NCBI RefSeq assembly: GCF_013299185.1
Contig: NZ_JAAFKG010000029.1
Coordinates: forward strand, 48,259 to 91,375
Direction of reading: 5' to 3'
Source: Microcoleus sp. bin48.metabat.b7b8b9.023
GTDB lineage: Bacteria > Cyanobacteriota > Cyanobacteriia > Cyanobacteriales > Microcoleaceae
Length of the DNA: 43,117 nucleotides
In this document: one piece after another, positions 34,119-42,440 of the stretch
How the letters are laid out: the number at the start of each line of letters is the position of its first letter
How positions within the stretch are numbered: the stretch's first letter is position 1
Notes under the pieces: model-generated
What the model was told of the DNA's origin: nothing
Seen by the model: the letters and a program-made list of their open reading frames with translations, nothing else
Databases searched by the model: none
Position numbers and translations under genes: made by a program

Positions 34119-34538
34119 ATGCCTGCTAGAGACACTTATCACCAAACTGTTAAAAATGCCCTCATCAAAGATGGCTGGACAATAACCCATGACCCGCTGC
34201 GAATTCGTCTAGCTCGCGGCAGAAATTTGTTCGTCGATTTAGGAGCAGAGAGAATGCTTGCAGCCGAGCGCGGGACTGAAAAAATAGCAGTTGAGATTAA
34301 AAGTTTTATCGGTGCTTCAGACATGAAGGATCTCGAACAAGCGGCGGGTCAGTTTGTGCTTTACGAAGGCTTGCTGAAACGCTACTATCCCGAACACTTG
34401 CTATTTCTTGCAGTTACCGCAAACATCAAACACAGGGTTTTTGAGGAAGAAGCAGGTCAAAGTTTAATTGAAGATGGTATAATTCGTTTAGTTACTTTCG
34501 ATCCAGTAGAGGAGGCGATAGAGCAATGGATTCGCTAA
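34119..34538 (+). CDS. xisH: XisH family protein (excision controlling factor-like)
   Basis: About 139 aa from ATG 34119 (MPARDTYHQTVKNALIKDGW), the usual XisH start; an upstream in-frame extension to 34038 is unlikely. It has the restriction-endonuclease-like pattern DPLRIRLARG, FVDLGAERMLAAERG and KIAVEIKSF with the E-x-K motif. XisH with XisI was named for control of fdxN element excision in Anabaena, but families of xisH/xisI pairs are scattered through cyanobacteria and their biochemical role is unclear. It overlaps xisI by 13 bp. Confidence 0.92.
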   Translation: MPARDTYHQTVKNALIKDGWTITHDPLRIRLARGRNLFVDLGAERMLAAERGTEKIAVEIKSFIGASDMKDLEQAAGQFVLYEGLLKRYYPEHLLFLAVTANIKHRVFEEEAGQSLIEDGIIRLVTFDPVEEAIEQWIR

Positions 34539-34870
34539 AGCTTCAATATCGCGATATCGTGGAAAAACTTCTCCAAGAATATATCGATTTTCTTGGTAAT
34601 GACGACTTAACGGAGGTCAAATTAGTATTAGATGAAAAGCGCGATCGCTACTTGTTAGTCGAAACAGGCTGGCAAAACGGTTATCGCATCTACGGGAATT
34701 TGATCCACATTGAAATTATCGATAACAAGCTTTGGATAGAGCATGACGGCACAGAAGATGGCGTTGCTTACGAGTTGATGGTGGCGGGAATTCCCGAAGC
34801 AGATATTGTTTTGGCTTTCAAATTGCCGGAATTGCAAAAAGATCGATCGGCGGCGATTTCGCGATCGTGA
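34526..34870 (+). CDS. xisI: XisI family protein
   Basis: 114 aa with the XisI signature: QYRDIVEKLLQEYIDF, RYLLVETGWQNGYRIYGNLI, IDNKLWIEHDGTEDGVAYEL, VAGIPEADIVLAF. Translationally coupled to xisH by a 13-bp overlap. The pair behaves like a two-gene module that moves between genomes; toxin-antitoxin-like function has been suggested but is not shown here. Confidence 0.93.
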   Translation: MDSLKLQYRDIVEKLLQEYIDFLGNDDLTEVKLVLDEKRDRYLLVETGWQNGYRIYGNLIHIEIIDNKLWIEHDGTEDGVAYELMVAGIPEADIVLAFKLPELQKDRSAAISRS

Positions 34871-34989
34871 GCGATCCACCTTAATCGACCCAAAAGTTTC
34901 TCAACTGGCACCAGAATATCGGAAAATGCCAGTGGTATAATGATTCCGGATTCGAGCTTTTAAATTGTTATATAGCATCAAAAACTGAC

Positions 34990-36030
34990 CTATTTCCCTT
35001 GAATCCAGCCTTTAATGATAGCTTTACCAACGTTGACATAGGGGTTGGCTAAAAACTCTTCGATCGCGGTTTCGCCACCTGCTTTTAAGGCTGCGATTGC
35101 CCGTTTTTTAATATCTGGATTTGTTGCATCGTTGACATAAGCAATTTTTTCATCTTTGGTAGCAGTGGGATTGTCTATATCCAACTGCTTGAGGAGTTTT
35201 TGGATTTCGGCAGCAGCTTCAGCAAGAGTCACCTTTTGCTCAGATTGTACAAAAGTATTGTTATGAGAGCTAGCGTATTTACCAGCAGCTCCAGCCTGAC
35301 CAATGTTGTATATATCCCCTTGGTTAACCATAATTGCTTCTATTATTTTAGATACGACTGTAAAACATATTAGCACAAAAACTATTGCTGTGAAATACTT
35401 CCATTCTTTTTTGATAAAAATTATTATAGAAAAATATGGATTTACTTTAACACTAACTTGAATTGTGTTTGCTTCAAAACGCTTTGGTGGCAATTTTTCG
35501 TAGTCAGGAACATGAAGTATACAAGAGACAACAAAATCCAGTTTTTGCATTCCTGCTTCTCTTGGGGTTACATCCCATTGCCAGCTACTGAAAGATTTAT
35601 CTTCTATTACTTGCTCTTCTCCATTTCCTTTGAGTTTTATAGCAAAATTTTCACCTGTTAACATAACACTCATTATAGAACTGACATATTGAAGTTTAAT
35701 CTCTTCAATATTTTGGAAATTTAGTCCCTTATTTATAGCCTTTCTAAACTTTGATAAATATTTATAATTGGCAATACGGGCAGTACAAGTTTCAGGTATA
35801 CCTACAGTCATTTCTTTGGAACACGAATATACAAATAATCCTTTGGGAAGGCTTTCAAAAATCTTGGAAATTTCTGATTGTGCAGATGGCGATAGGCTAG
35901 GTGGCAAATTTACTTTAGAGAAATCTATGTGTCTCGATTCTGGAATAACTAGAACAGCAGCGATAAGAGCAACAACAGTAACAATATAGCCCCACAGAGC
36001 GAAGTTAAACTTTTTACTAGGTTGACTCAT
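34990..36030 (-). CDS. Membrane protein with extracytoplasmic domain and cytoplasmic helical tail
   Basis: 346 aa. TM helix about 10-29 (FALWGYIVTVVALIAAVLVI), an extracytoplasmic beta-rich domain up to about 205 (LFVYSCSKEMTVGIPETCTA; WQWDVTPREAGMQKLDFVVS), a second TM about 210-232 (YFTAIVFVLICFTVVSKIIE), then a cytoplasmic part with GDIYNIGQAGAAGKYASSHN and a helical EAAAEIQKLLKQLDIDNPTA / ALKAGGETAIEEFLANPYVN tail. That tail recurs in multi-domain cyanobacterial proteins with unknown, possibly conflict-related, functions. No catalytic motif. Monocistronic. Confidence 0.75.
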   Translation of the reverse strand: MSQPSKKFNFALWGYIVTVVALIAAVLVIPESRHIDFSKVNLPPSLSPSAQSEISKIFESLPKGLFVYSCSKEMTVGIPETCTARIANYKYLSKFRKAINKGLNFQNIEEIKLQYVSSIMSVMLTGENFAIKLKGNGEEQVIEDKSFSSWQWDVTPREAGMQKLDFVVSCILHVPDYEKLPPKRFEANTIQVSVKVNPYFSIIIFIKKEWKYFTAIVFVLICFTVVSKIIEAIMVNQGDIYNIGQAGAAGKYASSHNNTFVQSEQKVTLAEAAAEIQKLLKQLDIDNPTATKDEKIAYVNDATNPDIKKRAIAALKAGGETAIEEFLANPYVNVGKAIIKGWIQGK

Positions 36031-36202
36031 GATAATAGGTGTACGATTTTCCTTGTACCTACGCTCTAGAGTATAGCATTATTCAATTGTTTTTTGCTGA
36101 GTAAGAAGTATTTGTGACAACTCTGCCAGTATTTTGAGAATTAAATCAATCAGTAGGGCGAGCAAAAGCCCGCCTACCGATTTTAGCCGATCGCCCTTGT
36201 GC

Positions 36203-37432
36203 CTACTTCAGAATTCGGGAGACGACACCGGCACCGACAGTGCGATCGCCCTCGCGAATGGCAAAACGCATATTTTGTTCGATCGCAATTGGCTGCAACA
36301 ACTGCACTGTCATCCTCACCCGATCCCCCGGCATTACCATTTCCATGGTACTTCCATCATCGGCCGCAAAAGAGGCGATCGCACCGGTAACATCTGTTGT
36401 CCGCACGTAAAACTGAGGGCGATATCCAGCAAAGAAAGGAGTTCGGCGGCCGCCTTCTTTTTCTGACAGCACGTAAACCTCTGATTCAAACAAAGTATGA
36501 GGCTTAATTGAACCGGGTTTGACAATCACCATTCCCCGCTCAATTTCGTGCTTTTGGATGCCGCGCAGCAACAAGCCGGCATTATCGCCAGCAATGGCAG
36601 AATCAAGAATTTGCTGGAACATTTCGATGCTGACAACTTTGGCGGTGCGAGTGTTTTGGATTCCCACCAATTCCACAATATCGCCGGCCTTGATTTGACC
36701 GCGTTCGATTTTTCCTGTCGCGACTGTTCCCTGGCCTTTGATGGAAAAAACATCTTCCACAGCCATCAGGAAAGGCTTGTCAATATCGCGATCGGGTGTC
36801 GAAATGTAGGAGTCGATCGCATCCATCAAATCGTAAATACCGTCAACCCAATCGTCGTCGCCGCGCTGAATCTTGGGATTAGCAGTCATCTTTTCTAGCG
36901 CTTTGAGTGCCGAACCAGCAATTATTGGAATATCATCGCCCGGGAAACCGTAAGAACTCAGAAGTTCGCGAATTTCTAATTCTACTAACTCCACAATTTC
37001 TGCATCGTCCACCATGTCTTTCTTATTCAAAAAGACAACCAGCTTGGGCACTCCAACTTGCCGCGCTAACAAGATATGTTCGCGAGTTTGAGGCATCGAA
37101 CCATCTGTTGCAGCCACAACTAGAATCGCACCATCCATTTGAGCGGCACCCACAATCATGTTTTTCACGTAATCAGCGTGACCCGGACAATCAACGTGTG
37201 CGTAATGGCGATCGCCCGTTTCATACTCAACGTGAGCCGTATTAATTGTGATTCCCCGCTGCTTTTCTTCAGGTGCAGCATCGATTTCGTCGTACTTTTT
37301 AGCCTTGGCTCGTCCTAGTGCAGCTAGCGTCATCGTAATCGCAGCTGTTAGGGTTGTTTTGCCATGGTCAACGTGACCGATTGTACCGACATTGACGTGG
37401 GGTTTAGTCCGTTCAAATTTGGTGCGTGACAT
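36203..37432 (-). CDS. tuf: Elongation factor Tu
   Basis: 409 aa, the normal cyanobacterial length, with P-loop GHVDHGKT, switch regions ([26 protein letters not shown]), NKKD and the EF-Tu beta-barrel domains ([38 protein letters not shown]). It carries aminoacyl-tRNA to the ribosome. Several positions differ from the sequence usual in cyanobacteria: KQRGIT for KARGIT, MIVGAAQ for MITGAAQ, and DGSMPQT for DGPMPQT. It stands alone rather than after rpsG-fusA, so it is likely a second, divergent tuf copy; it lies near tRNA genes. Confidence 0.93.
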   Translation of the reverse strand: MSRTKFERTKPHVNVGTIGHVDHGKTTLTAAITMTLAALGRAKAKKYDEIDAAPEEKQRGITINTAHVEYETGDRHYAHVDCPGHADYVKNMIVGAAQMDGAILVVAATDGSMPQTREHILLARQVGVPKLVVFLNKKDMVDDAEIVELVELEIRELLSSYGFPGDDIPIIAGSALKALEKMTANPKIQRGDDDWVDGIYDLMDAIDSYISTPDRDIDKPFLMAVEDVFSIKGQGTVATGKIERGQIKAGDIVELVGIQNTRTAKVVSIEMFQQILDSAIAGDNAGLLLRGIQKHEIERGMVIVKPGSIKPHTLFESEVYVLSEKEGGRRTPFFAGYRPQFYVRTTDVTGAIASFAADDGSTMEMVMPGDRVRMTVQLLQPIAIEQNMRFAIREGDRTVGAGVVSRILK

Positions 37433-37490
37433 TACATTTTATTTTCCTTTTAGGGTGAACAAGCAATGACTTAAATTTGAGTATTGAGAT

Positions 37491-37620
37491 TAGACCTCTT
37501 GCAAAAGTCCTTTTAATCAAATTTTGGGACGATGCTCAGAGCAACGTCCCACAAGAAAGAAAAAAGATTTTTGCGGGATAGGCTTTGAGTATCGTCCTAA
37601 CTATTTTTGCAAGAAGTCTA
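37491..37620. mobile_element. MITE-like repeat with TAGACCTCTTGCAAAA ends
   Basis: About 130 bp. Left end TAGACCTCTTGCAAAA, right end TTTTGCAAGAAGTCTA (inverse, one mismatch). Non-coding; the internal sequence has paired GGGACGATGCTCAGAGC / TGAGTATCGTCC blocks. TIRs of this type are typical of IS5-like elements in cyanobacteria. It lies just upstream of tuf. Confidence 0.75.
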
Positions 37621-37656
37621 TTGAATAAAAATCCCAAAAACTTAATTTAAATCAAA

Positions 37657-37742
37657 CGGAAAATGGAGGAGTCGAACCTCTACAGCTTATTGCTGCACTC
37701 TGGTTTTCCAAACCAGTTGCCGTCCGCACAGCAGCACTTTCC
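37657..37742 (-). tRNA. tRNA-Ser (GGA)
   Basis: Acceptor GGAAAGT/ATTTTCC, discriminator G, anticodon arm CTGGT-TTGGAAA-ACCAG (GGA), long variable arm, T arm GAGG-TTCGACT-CCTC. The D arm (GCTG/CGGC with loop CTGTGCGGA) is atypical. CCA not encoded. Confidence 0.87.
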
Positions 37743-37751
37743 AGGGTTTTG

Positions 37752-37865
37752 GCAACCGCAGATTAGGGCGGATTAACGCTTCGGAACGCAGATAGAATTC
37801 GCCAGCAGGACTTTCTACGTTTTTGCAACCGCAGATTAGGGCGGATTAACGCTTCGGAACGCAGA
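37752..37865. repeat. Two 41-bp direct repeats upstream of tRNA-Ser
   Basis: GCAACCGCAGATTAGGGCGG followed by ATTAACGCTTCGGAACGCAGA is present at 37752-37792 and 37825-37865 without mismatch. It lies just upstream of the tRNA-Ser gene (minus strand) and may be a promoter duplication or remnant array spacers. Confidence 0.85.
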
Positions 37866-37973
37866 GATAGCCTTTCTCAAAAAGATGAGGTATAACTGAC
37901 AGCTTACATAACCATTAAACTAAGAGGGCTCGCATCCCAACAACGTCCGCGAATCTTTCTAATAACCGCTATA
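37866..37973 (+). mobile_element. MITE-like repeat family A
   Basis: 108 bp sharing TAGCCTTTCTCAAAAAGATG, GGGCTCGCATCCCAACAACG and the right end AACCGCTATA with the copy at 13566-13673. Confidence 0.75.
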
Positions 37974-38003
37974 GAATATGTAATTTTTGAGAAGTATGAA
38001 AAT

Positions 38004-38573
38004 TTACTTCAGCTTTTTTTGTCCTAGAATATAGGCTAACAATTTAGCGATGTTTCTAGCATCGTCAATGCCTCGGTGATGGGTTCCTTCTAGGGGTAAA
38101 GCCGCAAGTTCTAAGGCTGTTTCCATGCCGTATCGTTTTGGCAAGCCTTGGGTTTCTGAAAACATTTTTTTGAGGTTGATGTGAGGATAAGCAATGGGAG
38201 AAGGAATTTGATGAAAGTTGCTATCCTTGTTGAATTGTTGGCGATCGTACTCTCCCCAGGAACCAAATACACCGTTTGGGTAGCCAGACAGCCAGTTTTT
38301 TAGCATAGCGCTTGCTTCGGGGTAGGTTGGAGCCCGATCGACTTCCGTTTGGGCGATGGACGTTAGCGACGTGCAGAATTCGGTGAGAATGGGATAACGC
38401 ACGGGTTTGACGAATGTTTGAAATTCATCGACGATGGTTAGGGTTGTGGGCTCTACCATCACGGCGCCGATCTCGATAATTTCCATCTGATTTCGGGCGA
38501 TCGATCCTTTGTCACAGCAGGTTGCTTCCAAATCTAGCACTAGATAATAGTCGAATTGTTTTAGATTCTTCAT
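38004..38573 (-). CDS. DEDDh 3'-5' exonuclease (ERI1/KapD-like)
   Basis: 189 aa. Exo I motif VLDLEATCCD (Asp and Glu), Exo II in FGSWGEYDRQQFNKD, Exo III HHRGIDDARNIAKLL (His and Asp): all catalytic residues of a DEDDh RNase/DNase are present. The best match in style is the ERI1/KapD group of 3' to 5' exoribonucleases. It has a close paralogue 275 bp away (38848-39423) with lost catalytic residues. Cytoplasmic. Confidence 0.9.
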   Translation of the reverse strand: MKNLKQFDYYLVLDLEATCCDKGSIARNQMEIIEIGAVMVEPTTLTIVDEFQTFVKPVRYPILTEFCTSLTSIAQTEVDRAPTYPEASAMLKNWLSGYPNGVFGSWGEYDRQQFNKDSNFHQIPSPIAYPHINLKKMFSETQGLPKRYGMETALELAALPLEGTHHRGIDDARNIAKLLAYILGQKKLK

Positions 38574-38665
38574 AAGTTTTACCTAAATATTTTTTATTTT
38601 TAACGGCATATAAAAGCAAATAAATACAAATATTTTTGCTTTGATTAACTTTGGTTTTTTGCAAT

Positions 38666-38771
38666 TATAGCCTTTATCAAAAAGATGAGGTATGACTGAT
38701 AGCTTATATGACCACTGAATTAAGAGGGCTTAAGCCCAACAACGTACCTGACTTGTTTGAGAAAGGCTATA
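38666..38771 (+). mobile_element. MITE-like repeat family A, near-perfect ends
   Basis: 106 bp between the two exonuclease paralogues. TATAGCCTTTATCAA and the inverse TTGAGAAAGGCTATA match at 14 of 15 positions. The internal GATGAGGTATGACTGATAGC and GCCCAACAACGT segments match the other copies. Confidence 0.8.
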
Positions 38772-38847
38772 TCTGCGTTAATTTGTGTTTATCTGCTTTG
38801 TATCTCCGATTGAATTATCAATCGCCAGATTGTGAAATTAAAAAATG

Positions 38848-39423
38848 TTACTTCTTAACTAAGCTTTTTTTGCCTAAAATATAAGGCAACAATCTAGCGA
38901 TATTTTTGGCATCATCAATTCCTCGGTAAGGAGTTCCTTTCAGCCGGAATCTCGCAAGTTTTAAAGCTTGTGCCATACCGTATCGTTTTGGCAAACCTTG
39001 CGTTTTTGTAAATATTTTTTTGAGATTGACGTGAGGATAAGCAATGGGAAACGGGACTTGATGCAAATTGCTATCCTTTTTAAATTGTTTGCGATCGAAC
39101 TCGCCCCAGGAACCAAATACGCCATTTGAGTAGCCAGAAAGCCAGTTTTCCAGCAGGGCACTAGCTTCGGGGTATGTTGGGGCGCCATCGATTTCGGTTT
39201 GGGCGATCGATGTTAAGGACGTGCAGAATTCAGTTAAGATCGGATTGCGAATGGGTTTGACAAAGGTTTGAAATTCATCAACGATTTTTAGCTTTTTGGA
39301 ATCTACCATCACTGCTCCTATCTCGATGATTTCCATCTGATTTCGTGGGATAGTTCCTCGATCGCAGCAGGTTGCTGCCAGATCGATGACTAAGTAATAG
39401 TTAAACTGTTTTAAATCGATCAT
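38848..39423 (-). CDS. DEDDh exonuclease paralogue lacking catalytic residues
   Basis: 191 aa, about 75-80% similar by eye to the 38004-38573 protein over its whole length. The Exo I motif reads VIDLAATCCD, so the catalytic Glu is Ala, and the Exo III motif reads PYRGIDDAKN, so the catalytic His is Tyr. GSWGEFDRKQFKKD keeps the Exo II Asp. It is therefore likely a pseudoenzyme, possibly an RNA-binding regulator of its active twin. The frame is intact, so it has been kept rather than decayed. Confidence 0.85.
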   Translation of the reverse strand: MIDLKQFNYYLVIDLAATCCDRGTIPRNQMEIIEIGAVMVDSKKLKIVDEFQTFVKPIRNPILTEFCTSLTSIAQTEIDGAPTYPEASALLENWLSGYSNGVFGSWGEFDRKQFKKDSNLHQVPFPIAYPHVNLKKIFTKTQGLPKRYGMAQALKLARFRLKGTPYRGIDDAKNIARLLPYILGKKSLVKK

Positions 39424-39541
39424 AACTTGAACCTAAAATTTTGCCTTCGTCGTGCTTCACTCGATAATACAGCAACATGAAGCTGTTGCTGTAGATTGAG
39501 ATTACCACAATTTGAGATTATAACAATTTTACATGGTACTG

Positions 39542-39748
39542 TTATTCTTGAAAACCAGCAGGTGTTTCATCAAAATCATCCGCAACGTGAGTAAAAATTC
39601 CTTTGCCGCAGCCAAATTGACGAGGTTTTAGGACAGCACTCTTTTCGGGTGACTTTTCTTTTAGTTTTTGGATTTCGTTTAAAAGTTGAAGATCCTTTAA
39701 TAGCAAAATCCATTGAATCAATTCTAACTTGAGAACTTGAATGCTCAT
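39542..39748 (-). CDS. DUF2281-like orphan antitoxin (68 aa)
   Basis: N-terminal helices (VLKLELIQWILLLKDLQLLN) and the family-like C-terminus RQFGCGKGIFTHVADDFDET, followed by PAGFQE. DUF2281 proteins are usually encoded before a PIN-domain toxin. None follows here: the next gene on this strand is the inactive exonuclease paralogue, 118 bp away. Annotated as orphan antitoxin. Confidence 0.68.
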   Translation of the reverse strand: MSIQVLKLELIQWILLLKDLQLLNEIQKLKEKSPEKSAVLKPRQFGCGKGIFTHVADDFDETPAGFQE

Positions 39749-39847
39749 GGCTTCTATGTTTAATGATTAGCAAATCTAGACTTATTATAAACCAATTTAT
39801 TCCTGGATGTACGACCTGATTCTATTCGTTCCGATCGCCCAAACACC

Positions 39848-40423
39848 TCATTTCTGCAATCGATAGTGCAGCAGCATGAAACCGTTACTGTAGATTTTGC
39901 GATCGACCAATTCCAGATTAGTAGGTGCGATCGCCCTTGCAAACACAGGAATGCCCGCCCCAATGACTACCGGATTCAACTTGAGAATCATCTCGTCAAT
40001 CTCTGAAACCACCGTTGCTGCTAACTTACCGCCACCGCACAGCCAGATATCTTTACCTGTTTCCTGCTTCAATTCCTGAACCAATTCAACAGCATTGTCC
40101 GACACCAGTGCAACATTCCCATCTGGGCTGGCTGGCATACTGCGCGAAAAGACATACTGTTTCAAGCTGGGATAAGGATTAGTCAAACCGACATTTAGCC
40201 CGACTTCATAGGTTTTGCGCCCCATCAAAACAGCATCAAATTGCTTGTTTCCTGAAAAATTAATTCCCACCGCTTCGTGAAGGTGCGCCGGAATGGTTTC
40301 GGGAAAGCGATCGAACAAATCGGCGAAATGCTCTCCTGCCATCGGAAAACAATCAAAGGAGCCATCTTCGCGAGCAATAAACCCGTCAACGGTGGAAGCG
40401 ACGTAATATATGAGTTTTCTCAT
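39848..40423 (-). CDS. Dihydrofolate reductase-like (RibD C-terminal domain) protein
   Basis: 191 aa. Features of the YwjB/RibD-C group: MRKLIYYVASTVDGFIARED at the start, FDAVLMGRKTYEVGL (nucleotide-binding region), DIWLCGGGKLAATVVSEIDE and LKLNPVVIGAGIPVFAR. NADPH-dependent reductases of this group have varied, mostly unknown substrates, so it should not be read as the main folA enzyme. Single gene. Confidence 0.88.
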   Translation of the reverse strand: MRKLIYYVASTVDGFIAREDGSFDCFPMAGEHFADLFDRFPETIPAHLHEAVGINFSGNKQFDAVLMGRKTYEVGLNVGLTNPYPSLKQYVFSRSMPASPDGNVALVSDNAVELVQELKQETGKDIWLCGGGKLAATVVSEIDEMILKLNPVVIGAGIPVFARAIAPTNLELVDRKIYSNGFMLLHYRLQK

Positions 40424-40593
40424 GTTTAAAATTGTTTGTTAAGAAGTTTTGGGAATCACCAAGGCTGAAACCATGGTAGCAGTAGTGCTTTTCAACTGTG
40501 CGATCGCCCGTATGGCTAGAGGCAATTGGAGGAAATGGCGATCGATACTCCGAAAGAAGATAAGCTGATGTCAACTAAATATGACTGCTTGCA

Positions 40594-40758
40594 ATGGCTG
40601 ACAAAGAAGAGACGGCTGTGATTAAAGTCACAGTTCCCAAGAGTTTGCACGAAAAACTGAGAAAAATCTCCCAGCAGACTGGAGTTCCTATGTCCACTCT
40701 GCTAGTCATGGCGGCCGTCAAGGAATACAACCTCGTGGACGAACAAGAGTCTAAGTAA
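40594..40758 (+). CDS. Small RHH (CopG/Arc-like) DNA-binding protein (54 aa)
   Basis: MADKEETAVIKVTVPKSLHE then KLRKISQQTGVPMSTLLVMA: a beta-strand followed by two helices with the spacing of ribbon-helix-helix repressors. Only 54 codons. It precedes the 76-aa gene at 40838 by about 80 bp, in which ACTTGTAGTACC and GGTACTATAT form possible operator half-sites. Small RHH genes of this sort are common on cyanobacterial plasmids and islands. Confidence 0.8.
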   Translation: MADKEETAVIKVTVPKSLHEKLRKISQQTGVPMSTLLVMAAVKEYNLVDEQESK

Positions 40759-40837
40759 CTATAAATGTACTTGTAGTACCCTTTAAAGGTACTATATGGT
40801 ATACTTCAGGGAAATAGTCAACTCTGGAGGCGTACTT

Positions 40838-41068
40838 GTGACTCAACATGAACTCGAAGCCCTTGTCGATGAACTCGGCTTAGTGGCTGTCGTTAGCCTG
40901 CTGGCAACAATCTGCCACAACAAAGCCCGACAAACCTTGTCCCTCAAAGGACAAGGGGCCAGTCCTTATACCGCTTGGAACAGCAATGGCTTTTTGTTGA
41001 AGCAGTTGATGACCCGACTGCGGCCAACGTGCAGCTATGACCCGGATCTAGACCCGCACGGTAACTGA
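40838..41068 (+). CDS. Hypothetical protein (76 aa), probable GTG start
   Basis: Translation from GTG 40838 (MTQHELEALVDELGLVAVVS) is supported by TGGAGG seven bases upstream; an in-frame ATG at 40796 has no SD. The protein is helical (LLATICHNKARQTLSLKGQG; NSNGFLLKQLMTRLRP) with no recognised domain. It follows the small RHH gene and may be regulated by it. A terminator-like hairpin follows at 41097. Confidence 0.65.
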   Translation: MTQHELEALVDELGLVAVVSLLATICHNKARQTLSLKGQGASPYTAWNSNGFLLKQLMTRLRPTCSYDPDLDPHGN

Positions 41069-41087
41069 GGTTCAACCAGTGCAAGTG

Positions 41088-41130
41088 CTTGACACTCCCC
41101 GCCCCATAACTGCGGGGATTCTTTTTTATT
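41088..41130 (+). terminator. Terminator-like hairpin resembling an IS200/IS605 end
   Basis: CTTGACACTCCCCGC...GCGGGG followed by ATTCTTTTTT: stem CCCCGC (41097-41102) / GCGGGG (41112-41117) plus T-run, so it can act as an intrinsic terminator for the 76-aa gene. The same CTTGACACTCCCCGC / GCGGGGATTCTT pattern is found at ends of IS200/IS605 elements, so it may be a remnant. Confidence 0.75.
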
Positions 41131-41235
41131 AAAAACTTCATATCCTGTAAGCTTTCGGACAAGTCCTGATTTACACTCAAGTGCTAAAATTTTGAATGTG
41201 TATTTTAGTTGACTAATGTAAATTACTAAGAAGCC

Positions 41236-41577
41236 ATGTTCTCATTAAAAATAGACTTTGGTCAAACGCTACTTGCCCAAACTTCGTTTTGCCCTCATCC
41301 CAATTTGATACGAATTATTGCATCGATTTGTTTGCTATTATTTTTAGGTTTTATCCTTTTTACGATGAGCGGTTTAATTATCGCAACGATCGGAGCCACA
41401 AGTGTTCCAGTGGTCGGAGGATTTTTCTTGTTCAAAATAATTGCTAGTCTTGCTGTTAGTCTTGGTTTGATTGGGCAAATTCCACTAATTCTCACAAATG
41501 TGACGATATTAGGGGTTTTAACGGTAATTTCTGGAGCTGTAATATGGGGGATCAAATTTATTACAGGATGTGGGTAA
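41236..41577 (+). CDS. Hypothetical membrane protein (113 aa)
   Basis: Three hydrophobic segments (IIASICLLLFLGFILFTMSG; FFLFKIIASLAVSLGLIGQI; ILGVLTVISGAVIWGIKFI) with Gly/Ser rich turns. The N-terminus (MFSLKIDFGQTLLAQTSFCP) may be a cleavable signal. No conserved motif. It stands alone before the tRNA array. Confidence 0.6.
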   Translation: MFSLKIDFGQTLLAQTSFCPHPNLIRIIASICLLLFLGFILFTMSGLIIATIGATSVPVVGGFFLFKIIASLAVSLGLIGQIPLILTNVTILGVLTVISGAVIWGIKFITGCG

Positions 41578-41655
41578 TCTTTAGGTTAACAGCCGAGTAT
41601 GTATGCTTTGAGAGTCAGGGCACGGGTTGAAATTCCTCGGTTTTGAACCAAGAAT

Positions 41656-41751
41656 GGAGAGGACGGGACTCGAACCCGCATCGATCGACGGCAACTTTCA
41701 GGAAACGCGCTTCCTTACTGCCCGCAAGCAGACGGGAACTGCCCCCATCTC
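41656..41751 (-). tRNA. Degenerate tRNA-like unit of the array
   Basis: The T arm (GCGGG-TTCGAGT-CCCGT) and 3' acceptor CCTCTCC are clear; the 5' acceptor reads GAGATGG and pairs only with a bulged T. The anticodon-like hairpin AGGAA/TTCCT has a 6-nt loop, and the D-arm region is extended. Probably a decayed or atypical tRNA; no amino acid assigned. Confidence 0.5.
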
Positions 41752-41973
41752 GGACTGTTAATTCCTTTCAGTGCATCTGCAACCCGCTGCTAGTTTGTGT
41801 TTTCAGGGAACGTCGCGAAGCAACTTTTTACCCTACTCAACAAACGCGATCGTCCTTTTGAGAGCCGCTTTGCCTAGTTTTTGCGGTGCCATTCCAAATT
41901 AGGCGACCTCCCCACAATTTCTATGGCTACAGGATAGCAAATCTATTTGCCAATTCCCAGAATATTTCAATAA

Positions 41974-42058
41974 GGAAGATGAAGGAATCGAACCCTTACA
42001 GGTGTTACCTGTACCCTTGTTTTCAAGACAAGTTGCTGACCATTTAGCGGCATCTTCC
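41974..42058 (-). tRNA. tRNA-Ser (UGA)
   Basis: Acceptor GGAAGAT/ATCTTCC, anticodon arm CTTGT-CTTGAAA-ACAAG (UGA), long variable arm GTACAGGTAACACCTGTA, T arm AAGGG-TTCGATT-CCTTC. D arm GCCGCTAAATGGTCAGCA. CCA not encoded. Confidence 0.93.
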
Positions 42059-42274
42059 ATGATGCAAAATATCCATGATTCCTATGGCTCAAACATAGGA
42101 AATCCACCAGGGAGGTACTGCCCCTCCTATCGCCGCGTTATCAGCACGGAGTCTCGCTTTTCGACTTCTGGTGGTGACATCAAATCCTTGCCAAATCGCA
42201 CCGCATCGGTAAGAACACAGCAGTGCTTTGCCCCTACAATACATCGGTATAATTAACTAGATTTGATATTAAAA
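42059..42274. other. Array spacer with TTCCTATG hairpin
   Basis: 215 bp without a clear tRNA. On the minus strand TTCCTATG-TTTGAGC-CATAGGAA (42073-42104 region) is a perfect 8-bp stem with 7-nt loop, like an isolated anticodon arm, possibly from a decayed tRNA. Confidence 0.5.
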
Positions 42275-42356
42275 GGAAGATGAAGGAATCGAACCTTTAC
42301 AGTTGCCTGTACCCTGGTTTTCGAGACCAGTTGCCAACTGTTTAGCGGCATCTTCC
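42275..42356 (-). tRNA. tRNA-Ser (CGA)
   Basis: Acceptor GGAAGAT/ATCTTCC, anticodon arm CTGGT-CTCGAAA-ACCAG (CGA), long variable arm, T arm AAAGG-TTCGATT-CCTTC. Near copy of the tRNA-Ser at 41974 with another anticodon. Confidence 0.93.
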
Positions 42357-42360
42357 AAGG

Positions 42361-42436
42361 GGTATCCGACGGGACTTGAACCCGCTAATAACTAGCTTCA
42401 CAGGCTAGCGTCTCGACCGCTTCGACTTCAGATACC
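42361..42436 (-). tRNA. tRNA-His (GUG)
   Basis: Acceptor GGTATCT/GGATACC, anticodon arm CTAGC-CTGTGAA-GCTAG (GUG), T arm GCGGG-TTCAAGT-CCCGT, discriminator C as in tRNA-His. The base at -1 is C, so the usual encoded G-1 is absent. D arm AAGTCGAAGCGGTCGAGAC is atypical. Confidence 0.88.
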
Positions 42437-42440
42437 GCAT

